Below are positions 11,318-20,496 of a stretch of 64,000 nt of DNA, one piece after another. Both the position numbers and the translations under genes were made by a program. The stretch is taken from positions 1-64,000 of the forward strand of contig LNDQ01000058.1 in assembly GCA_001464695.1 (NCBI GenBank), in the 5' to 3' direction. Source of the DNA: Betaproteobacteria bacterium Ga0077523. Lineage in GTDB: Bacteria > Pseudomonadota > Gammaproteobacteria > Burkholderiales > Ga0077523. Below the pieces are notes generated by a model. It had not been told where the DNA came from. It ran no database searches and was given only the letters and a program-made list of their open reading frames with translations. How positions within the stretch are numbered: the first letter of the stretch is position 1; each line of letters begins with the position of its first letter.

Positions 11318-12925
11318 TCAAGGATTCAAGGCCCATGCCTTGAGCTTCTTCGCCGCCGTGCCGAAACTGCCCAATTGGTAGACGGCCGCGCCCGCTGGTG
11401 AAAAGGTGAACGGCTCGAACGGTTCGGCGAGCATCTGGTCGAGGAATTCCCTGGTGGCGACGCCGGTGGTGACATGCGGATTGAAGCGCTCTCCGGAAGA
11501 CTTGGGAACGAACGTCGACACGTAGTCGATCAACGCCGCATTGTTGGGATCGTCGGGTGTGGTGACGAACGCATCCCACTGGCCGCTTGCCACCGTGAAC
11601 GGGGCTACGGCGGTAATCAGATCCTGTTGCAGCTTGATCAATTCAGGGGTGGGCCTCGCGACAATGCCGGCGACGCCAATGTCGTTGCTCGGGATGTAGT
11701 AGTACTTGAAGGCGTCCAGCTTCATGGCGTTCACGTTGGCGCTGCCAAGTACGTTGCCGGCCGCGGCGTAGACCTTGTCCAGGTCCGCAGTTCGGACGAA
11801 CCGCTGGACGAGCGTGATGTGCGGACGGTGCGTTGCGTCCAGGGCAAAGCCCTTGGGGAAGACCTCGAGCAGGCGGGCGTTGTTGGCTTCGGCATGCCGG
11901 AGCATCGTGGCGTCCGGCTCCAACAGGATGTCGATGGCCGTGACCGCCTTGGGTACGGCAGGGAAGACCAAGTTCCAGTCGTTCTTCATGTCGACAACGG
12001 TCCACCCATTCGCCTGCGCCTCGTCGAGCGCCTTGTCCAGATGGCCAATGGAGGACTTGCGGTCGTAGGCCCATTCGCGCTCGGCGTCCGTGTGGCGGAC
12101 TATGAGTGCGAACCGCGCGCCGCTGCCGGCGGTCGCCCATTGAAGCATCTGAAGGTCGCCGTCGGAATTGCCGAAGGCCGCGATGGGCCGGCGGCCGATG
12201 TGCGAGTGGATGCCCACGGGCTTGCCTTCCTTGTCGTCGACGAAGTTGAGTTGCGGCAGGCGCACGAGTACGGGCTTGCCCTCGCGCATCTCGAACTTCG
12301 TCTTGATGCTGCTGCCGACCACCTGTTCAGGCGGAATTCCGTAGACCTTCTCCACCCAGGGGCGCATGAACTCGATGCCCCCGCCGGAAACGATGAAGGT
12401 CTTGAAGCCGTTGGCACGCAGATACGCGAGCAGTTCCAGCATTGGCTGGTACACCATCTCCGTGTAGGGACGCTTGGTCACGGGATGCTTCGCGGTAGCG
12501 ATCCAGTGGCTCACGATCTGTTCGAATTCCTCCGTCGTCATGCCCGCGTGCGTGGCCATCACGATCTGCGCAATGGCGGGTTCGCCGCCGGCGAGGGCGG
12601 CCTTCACGTCGCCCTTCAGCAGCGAGGCAAAGGGTTCCTTGGTCTTCCATTCGGGATGCTGGGGCGCGAGCGCCTTCACCCGGTCCAGTGCGAAGAAAAG
12701 CTGGAAATACATCGGCTGCTCGGCCCAAAGCGTGCCGTCGTTGTCGAAGGTGGCGATGCGCTCAGCGGGCGGTACAAAGTCGGGCGAACCTCCCTGGGTG
12801 ACCTTCTCGACGAATTGAATGATCGCCTGCTTGGGCGCGCTATCGTTCCATGACGGCAACGGATCGGCCGCGAAAGCGCTCACCGCGGACAACGCCGAAA
12901 CGAACACAATCAGTAGTCTGTTCAT
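11318..12925 (-). CDS. Exported HAD-family phosphatase with C-terminal 2H phosphoesterase (LigT-like) domain
   Basis: Signal peptide MNRLLIVFVSALSAVSAFAA; HAD motifs FDNDGTLW, VSGGG, FGNSDGD; C-terminal paired HxT motifs RPHITLVQRF and NPHVTTGVAT. Confidence 0.8.
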   Translation of the reverse strand: MNRLLIVFVSALSAVSAFAADPLPSWNDSAPKQAIIQFVEKVTQGGSPDFVPPAERIATFDNDGTLWAEQPMYFQLFFALDRVKALAPQHPEWKTKEPFASLLKGDVKAALAGGEPAIAQIVMATHAGMTTEEFEQIVSHWIATAKHPVTKRPYTEMVYQPMLELLAYLRANGFKTFIVSGGGIEFMRPWVEKVYGIPPEQVVGSSIKTKFEMREGKPVLVRLPQLNFVDDKEGKPVGIHSHIGRRPIAAFGNSDGDLQMLQWATAGSGARFALIVRHTDAEREWAYDRKSSIGHLDKALDEAQANGWTVVDMKNDWNLVFPAVPKAVTAIDILLEPDATMLRHAEANNARLLEVFPKGFALDATHRPHITLVQRFVRTADLDKVYAAAGNVLGSANVNAMKLDAFKYYYIPSNDIGVAGIVARPTPELIKLQQDLITAVAPFTVASGQWDAFVTTPDDPNNAALIDYVSTFVPKSSGERFNPHVTTGVATREFLDQMLAEPFEPFTFSPAGAAVYQLGSFGTAAKKLKAWALNP

Positions 12926-13028
12926 CGCAATTCCCCATTCGCCCCTCGACTGCCTGCGTCGGGATGCCGATCGATTGCAAGAAGGAACGAGGCGCCCCAG
13001 TCTGGCAGCACCTCGATCCCAAACCGCT

Positions 13029-14615
<1,587 letters not shown>

Positions 14616-14739
14616 GTCTTCTCTCCCTTGTTACCTCTCGACGATTCCCGCAAAGCAGGAGCACCCGTCGGACCCGATCAACGCCAGGTCTCGGTGCTCC
14701 CGGGTTGCAGACTCAAGCACGTGCCACCCGGCGCTGACT

Positions 14740-14767
14740 TGCAGCACCCGTGAGAATGGGTGCTGCA
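14740..14767. other. Perfect 10-bp stem hairpin between the two sulfatase genes
   Basis: TGCAGCACCC GTGAGAAT GGGTGCTGCA; no T-run on the minus strand. Confidence 0.6.
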
Positions 14768-14804
14768 GCCCGCGATGATGCGGACTCCCACGGTCAGAGT
14801 GAGC

Positions 14805-16361
14805 TCACTGCTTCCCGACGTTGCTCATCACCGCTTCCATCACACGGTCGAGGTTGAAGCTCCCCGGTTTCTGCCGCGGCGGAAACTCCTTGAAGCTCTG
14901 CAGCCACTGTCCCACGAAAGCCCCTGCCGGCGCCATGAGGAACATCCGATCCATGTACCAGCGCTGATAGTCCATCGCGTACTCTTCCTCCGCACGTTCG
15001 AACGGGTCCATGCGCAGGTTCGTGAGTGACGGAGCACGCAGGGGAACGAATGGCTCCTGCCACACCTTGAGGCCCTTGCCGTCCTGCCGGAGGAAGGTGA
15101 TCTTCCACGCGTCGTAGCGCAGCGCGGCCACGCTGCCGTCGTCGGTCCAGTAGATGAACTCGTGGCGTGGCCACGCCGCTTCGCCGCGCAAAGCGGGGCC
15201 GAGGTCGTAGCCGTCGAGATGCACCTTGTAAGTCCTGTCACCGATCGTGCGACCCTTCAAGAGGTCTTCCTTGGCGGTCTTGTCGCCGGCTGCGGCGACC
15301 AGCGTGGTCAGCATGTCCTCGTGCGCGCCGATATCGTTGATCACCGTGCCGGGCTTGACGACGCCCGGCCACCTGATCATCGTCGGTACGCGGTAGCCGC
15401 CTTCCCATTGGGTGTTCTTCTCACCGCGAAACATCGTGCTGCCGCCATCGGGCCAGGTGAACGTCTCGGCGCCGTTGTCAGTGGAATACATGACGATCGT
15501 GTTCTCGTCGAGCCCCAGCTCCTTGAGCCGGGCGAGCACCTGCCCCACATGTCCATCGTGCTCGGCCATGCCGTCCGCATAGATACCCAACCCGGTCTTG
15601 CCGGCCGATTCCTTCTTGAGGTGCGTGAAGACGTGCATGCGGGTGGAGTTCCACCACAGGAAGAACGGCTTGTCGGCCTGCTTCGCGCGCTCCATGAAAT
15701 CGAGCGCCTTGGCAGTGACTTCCTCATCGATGGTCTCCATGCGCTTGCGGGTGAGCGCGCCGGTGTCGGTGATGCGACCGTCGGCGAAGCTGTGGATGAC
15801 GCCGCGCGGACCGAAGCGCTTCTTGAACTCAGGACTCTTCGGGTAGTCGGCGTTCTCCGGTTCTTCCTCTGCGTTCAGGTGGTAGAGATTGCCGAAGAAC
15901 TCGTCGAACCCATGGTTCGTCGGCAGCATGTCATCGCGATCACCGAGGTGATTCTTGCCGAACTGCCCGGTGACGTAGCCCTGTGCCTTGAGCAAAGTGG
16001 CGATCGTCGGGTCTTCCTTCTTCATGCCCTCGGGCGCGCCCGGCAGACCGACCTTGGTGAGGCCGGTGCGAATCGGCGACTGGCCGGTGATGAACGCTGC
16101 GCGGCCGGCGGTGCAGCTCTGCTGCCCATACCAGTCGGTGAAGATCGCGCCCTCTTTTGCGATGCGGTCGATGTTCGGGGTCCGGTAACCCATCATGCCC
16201 ATGTTGTAGGCGCTGACGTTGAATTGACCGATGTCATCCCCCCAGATGACGAGGATGTTGGGTTGCTTCGCTTCTGCCTGCGCGGACAACAGGCCGAGGG
16301 TCGTGAACAGCGCGACCATGAGACCTTTCGATGCGGATAACCCGCCAGCCATTGACTTCAT
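14805..16361 (-). CDS. Type I sulfatase (arylsulfatase), paralogue of the neighbouring gene
   Basis: MKSMAGGLSASKGLMVALFTTLGLLSAQAEAKQPNILVIWGDDIGQFNVSAYNMGMMGYRTPNIDRIAKEG...QQSCTAGRAAFITG. Confidence 0.93.
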   Translation of the reverse strand: MKSMAGGLSASKGLMVALFTTLGLLSAQAEAKQPNILVIWGDDIGQFNVSAYNMGMMGYRTPNIDRIAKEGAIFTDWYGQQSCTAGRAAFITGQSPIRTGLTKVGLPGAPEGMKKEDPTIATLLKAQGYVTGQFGKNHLGDRDDMLPTNHGFDEFFGNLYHLNAEEEPENADYPKSPEFKKRFGPRGVIHSFADGRITDTGALTRKRMETIDEEVTAKALDFMERAKQADKPFFLWWNSTRMHVFTHLKKESAGKTGLGIYADGMAEHDGHVGQVLARLKELGLDENTIVMYSTDNGAETFTWPDGGSTMFRGEKNTQWEGGYRVPTMIRWPGVVKPGTVINDIGAHEDMLTTLVAAAGDKTAKEDLLKGRTIGDRTYKVHLDGYDLGPALRGEAAWPRHEFIYWTDDGSVAALRYDAWKITFLRQDGKGLKVWQEPFVPLRAPSLTNLRMDPFERAEEEYAMDYQRWYMDRMFLMAPAGAFVGQWLQSFKEFPPRQKPGSFNLDRVMEAVMSNVGKQ

Positions 16362-16571
16362 CAGGACCCCTCCGGTTTGAACTGGTTTTGGTGCTGCCGA
16401 CGTCACCCTTAACGGTCGGCGGAACAGGCTTCCGGTCTATTCGCGACACCCGACTTTCAGCACTCTAACCGATCCTCGTCCGGCAGGTCGCTGCATCGCC
16501 GCCAGTCCTGTGCTGCTCCCGGCAGATCACGTCCATCGTCCGGCACTCCGCGGATCGCGCGTCGACGGATG

Positions 16572-17573
16572 TCAGAATGCGGCGACTCGCTGGATGACCC
16601 AGAACATCGCGAAGCTGCCGATGGCATAGGGCGGAACGCGCCAGGCCCAGGTCGGTGCCTGCACGCCCGAACGGCGGGCGACTCTTCGGGCCAGGGCCAG
16701 GCTTGCGATGACGCACCCGATGAACAGGATCTGTCCGATCTCGACGCCGACATTGAAGCACAGCAGCGCGACGGGGATCGCGGTTTGCGGCAAACCCACC
16801 TCGCTCAATGCACCGGCGAAGCCGAAGCCGTGCAGCAAACCGAAGACGAATGCGACCAGCCAGGGAAAGCGTTGCGTGAGCCCTGCCTGGCTCTCCCGGC
16901 CACGGACGATTTCGGCCGCCACGAACACGATGCTGAGCGCGATGGTGGCTTCCACCGGCGGCCCCGGCACATGCACGAATCCGAGCGTCGCGCCGGCCAG
17001 GGTGATGCTGTGCGCCAGCGTGAACGCCGTTACGGTCACGATGAGGCGCCGCACGCCTTGCACCAGGATCAACAGTGCGAGCACGAACAGCAGGTGGTCG
17101 AACCCTCCCAGAATGTGCTCCATGCCGAGCACGAGATAGGTGCGGGCGATCTGCATCGCACCCGATGCGGCCTCGACCACGAAGGACGCAGCGGAGGGCG
17201 TGAGGCGTGTCACCTGCGCCGTGCCGTCGAGGCGCTCGATGCGCACGAGCACGTCGGTCATCGTTACGCTGAGCCCCTTGATCCCGATCCGGCCTTGCGC
17301 CAACCCGCCTGCGCAGCGGATCGCCCAGCGCTCGGTGAACGCGCCGTTGACCATCGCGGCGCGCGGCTCGCTCACACTCCTGCAAGTCGCCGGCAGTTCG
17401 GGGTAGAGCCCGAGGCGAAGGTTCTCGCCGAGCCCCGGCACCTTCCAGAACACGTCGTAGGCGTCGTCTGCGGTCTGGCGAAACTCCAGGTATCCAGGGC
17501 GCACCTCGTGCGCCGCGGCGGGCGTGGCTACGAACGCCAGGAGCAGATGCACGATCAGCAGCGCGCGATTCAT
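16572..17573 (-). CDS. HupE/UreJ family membrane protein
   Basis: Signal peptide ...ATPAAAHEVRPGYLEFRQTADDAYDVFWKVPG; C-terminal GMEHILGGFDHLLFVLALL..FTLAHSITL..FGLLHGFGFAGAL..FNVGVEIGQ. Confidence 0.9.
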   Translation of the reverse strand: MNRALLIVHLLLAFVATPAAAHEVRPGYLEFRQTADDAYDVFWKVPGLGENLRLGLYPELPATCRSVSEPRAAMVNGAFTERWAIRCAGGLAQGRIGIKGLSVTMTDVLVRIERLDGTAQVTRLTPSAASFVVEAASGAMQIARTYLVLGMEHILGGFDHLLFVLALLILVQGVRRLIVTVTAFTLAHSITLAGATLGFVHVPGPPVEATIALSIVFVAAEIVRGRESQAGLTQRFPWLVAFVFGLLHGFGFAGALSEVGLPQTAIPVALLCFNVGVEIGQILFIGCVIASLALARRVARRSGVQAPTWAWRVPPYAIGSFAMFWVIQRVAAF

Positions 17574-17591
17574 CGACGGCAGCCGATCCGG

Positions 17592-18440
17592 CTACTGCGC
17601 GGGCAGCCCCGGCAAGTCGACCGTGACTTCATAGCGCTTCAGCAGTTCCTGGTAGGTCTGCTCGTTCGCCTCGACCCGTCGTGCGTTGATCCACTCGCGC
17701 CGAACCGCATCGCGAACATCCGCCAGCGCCGGCACGTGCCCCTCCGTACGTTCGCTCACTCGCACCAGGTGCACGCCGAAGCCGGACTCGGTCGGGCCCT
17801 CCCATCGGCCCGGCGCGAGCCCCTTCAGTGCTGTGGCGAACGCTGCACCGAATTGCTTGGCGACCACGTTCTCCGGGATGGCCGTGAAGCGGCGCTCCAG
17901 CAGGAACGGGTCGCCGAGGGAGGACCATTCATCCTTGGCGTCACCTCGCCTCAACCGGGTAAGCAACGCCTCGGCATCGCGCGCGAGGTTCGCGCCATGC
18001 TTCCCGGGGTCGAGATAGACCTGGCTGAAGGTGAACGCAGGTTCCACGCGAAACGAATCGGGATGCGCCGCCAGGTATGCGGTCAAGTCGGCGTCGCTCG
18101 GTTCGGCCGGCGCCGCACGATCCTCCGAAATGAACTCCATCTTCTGCCGCAGGCGGCGGCGGATGACCGTATCGTCCTGGTCCAGCCCCAACGCCATCCC
18201 TTCGCGGTAGTAGACCTCTTCGCGAATGCGCTCGCGGACGAGTCCTGCAAGCTCGTCAGCCGTGGGCGAGCGCTGCCAGGTCTTCGCAAAGCCGAGAGCG
18301 AGACTCTCGACCTGGCCCCGCGTGATCACGATCCGACCCGGCTCCGCACCGCTGCGCTTGGACACCATTGCGTAGGCCGCGAAGAGCGCAGCCCCCAGCA
18401 ACAGGAAATGCAGCAGCGGTTCGCGCAGGAACCTCCGCAC
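17592..18440 (-). CDS. Membrane-anchored peptidyl-prolyl cis-trans isomerase, parvulin type
   Basis: N-terminal TM; LREPLLHFLLLGAALFAAYAM; GRWEGPTESGFGVHLVRVSERTEG parvulin C-terminal motif. Confidence 0.88.
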   Translation of the reverse strand: MRRFLREPLLHFLLLGAALFAAYAMVSKRSGAEPGRIVITRGQVESLALGFAKTWQRSPTADELAGLVRERIREEVYYREGMALGLDQDDTVIRRRLRQKMEFISEDRAAPAEPSDADLTAYLAAHPDSFRVEPAFTFSQVYLDPGKHGANLARDAEALLTRLRRGDAKDEWSSLGDPFLLERRFTAIPENVVAKQFGAAFATALKGLAPGRWEGPTESGFGVHLVRVSERTEGHVPALADVRDAVRREWINARRVEANEQTYQELLKRYEVTVDLPGLPAQ

Positions 18441-18442
18441 GC

Positions 18443-20335
18443 TCAGGGGTTTTGCGGCGTGTACCAGATCGGCGAGCTCCAGGCGCGCTCCTGGATGGTC
18501 GCCGGTACTTTCGTGAGGGGTGTCATGTTCTGGCGCACTGCGTCGTAGGTGTTCCAGCGGGGGGTCGGAACCTCGAGGACGCGGGCATAGTAGAAGGCGC
18601 GCTCGCCCGCCTTGAACGCCGGATCGGTCCAGCTCGCGGCAAGCTGTGTCGCGCCGATCTCGTTCGTGTAGGTGGCCGTCTTCAGGTCGACGCTGTTACC
18701 GACCGGGGCGAGCTTGCCGTTCGCGCCGATCTTGCGATCGCCCGACCAGGCAACGTCGAAGACCTTCTCGTGTTGCTTGCCGGCCGCGTCGACCCAGCCC
18801 TTGACGATCTGGACCCGATCGAGATTGCCACTGTTCGGGTCCTTGATCGCCATGACGAGGAACGTGGGCGCCTTGCCGGCACCCGGCTTCAGGTCCCCAC
18901 CCATGGGAACGCCCTTGGCATAGGCGAGCTTCACGAAATCCGGCTTGTTCACCTCGTCCGCAGCATAGTCGAAGCTGCCGAAGAAGCGCACTTTCATCAT
19001 CGGTCCCGAGGTAGCGAAGGTCTCCTTGCGCTGCATCGCATCCCAGATGGCCTCGCGCGTGTTCTGCGGTGCCCAGACCCCGGCCAGTCCGCCCGAGCTG
19101 AATTCCTGGATCTGCTGGATCTGACCTGCGGGTGCGCCGGGCAAGCCGGTCAAGCGCTCCTTCGCATTGTTCTCGAAGGCGAACTTGCCCGTGAAGTTGT
19201 ATTCCTCGTGACTGGCTGCCGCATTGTGCGTGTCGGTGTCGCCGATGAATCCGTACTTGAACGGATTGCCGGCGCCTGTCTTGTCCTGGCTCATGCCGTC
19301 GAGCAGCGCCTGGCGGACGAAGCTGCCCTTGCGGCGCTTCGGCCGCTCGAAATCCGCCGACAGCGTGTAGTCCCATTGCTCGAATCCGGCGAACTCGTCG
19401 GTCGGTGAAAGGTCGGGGTGGGTTTCCGAAGTACCCTTGATCTGGGTGATCTCGTACAGCGGTTCGTTGTCCGCGCGGGTCTTGTTGTAGGCCGCATCGA
19501 TCGGCTTGCCGTCACGCTTCACCGTGTCGAACATGAGGCCGTCGCTCGCATTGCCGTTGTGCGGGATGGCGAACAACGTTGAACTCCTGGCGCGCTGCTC
19601 GTCCATCCATTTCCACAGGACTTCCGGATCGTCGGAGTCGAGCGCCGACAGCACGAGGTCCGGCAAGTGTTGGGTGTCGCGAAAGACGATCACCCGGTGC
19701 AGGTTGCGTTTCTGCGGATTCGAAGTCCATTCGAAGCCGGCGAAGGTGGTGAACTTGCCGGGCACGTAGTTGGCGTCGGCTGCCTTGATGATCTCGGCCC
19801 AGACCGACCGCGCCAGCGCCGGGTCGCTCAGTTGCGGGTCGACCTTGCCGGCACTCATGTCGCGCAGAACGCCGGCAAAGGCCTGGAGCCGCACGTTGGC
19901 GTCCGACGAAGTCACGCCCTTGGCGAGCTCGGTCTTGCTGAGCGGGCTGTCGGGGTTCGCCATCTGGTTGAACACACCCATGTACTCGGCGTGGTCGGCA
20001 ACCATGTAGAAGTCGAGTGGCGTCTTCAGCTGCAGGTCCGGGCCGCCGCTGCCGGTGATCGCCTTGCCCTGCGCCCAGGCGTAGGCATCGGACGGCGTCG
20101 TCTTGGAGCCATTGGTGAACCCGTCGAAGGACCATCCGGTGTGGACATGGACATCACCGAAATAGGCGTTGTTCTCCGGATTGGGGGGCGGCAACGTGGC
20201 TGCCGGCACTGCTGGTGCCGCGGGCGCAGATGCCGTGGGTGCAGGCGGCGACGAAGAAGGCGAGCAGGCCGATACTGCCAGGGCGAGACCCGTGCAGATT
20301 GCGGTAATCGGGAAACGGATTCGCCTGACATTCAT
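18443..20335 (-). CDS. DUF3604 domain lipoprotein, predicted PHP-like metallohydrolase
   Basis: Lipobox LALAVSACSPSS; NAYFGDVHVHTGWSFDGFTNG...LDFYMVADHAEYMGVF...IPHNGNASDG...GFIGDTDTHNAAASHEEYNF. Confidence 0.9.
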   Translation of the reverse strand: MNVRRIRFPITAICTGLALAVSACSPSSSPPAPTASAPAAPAVPAATLPPPNPENNAYFGDVHVHTGWSFDGFTNGSKTTPSDAYAWAQGKAITGSGGPDLQLKTPLDFYMVADHAEYMGVFNQMANPDSPLSKTELAKGVTSSDANVRLQAFAGVLRDMSAGKVDPQLSDPALARSVWAEIIKAADANYVPGKFTTFAGFEWTSNPQKRNLHRVIVFRDTQHLPDLVLSALDSDDPEVLWKWMDEQRARSSTLFAIPHNGNASDGLMFDTVKRDGKPIDAAYNKTRADNEPLYEITQIKGTSETHPDLSPTDEFAGFEQWDYTLSADFERPKRRKGSFVRQALLDGMSQDKTGAGNPFKYGFIGDTDTHNAAASHEEYNFTGKFAFENNAKERLTGLPGAPAGQIQQIQEFSSGGLAGVWAPQNTREAIWDAMQRKETFATSGPMMKVRFFGSFDYAADEVNKPDFVKLAYAKGVPMGGDLKPGAGKAPTFLVMAIKDPNSGNLDRVQIVKGWVDAAGKQHEKVFDVAWSGDRKIGANGKLAPVGNSVDLKTATYTNEIGATQLAASWTDPAFKAGERAFYYARVLEVPTPRWNTYDAVRQNMTPLTKVPATIQERAWSSPIWYTPQNP

Positions 20336-20496
20336 GGGTTGGTCCTCATTGCGATGGGTGCGCCTGCAGTCGATGCGTTCGGGCGTGCGGACTGCGTTGC
20401 GCCCGGCATCATATCCGACGGGGCGATGCCTTTGCCGGGATTGAACGGCGGCCGCCGCGGCAGCACAAGAAAGAACGCGTTGGCGACCCTACAACT

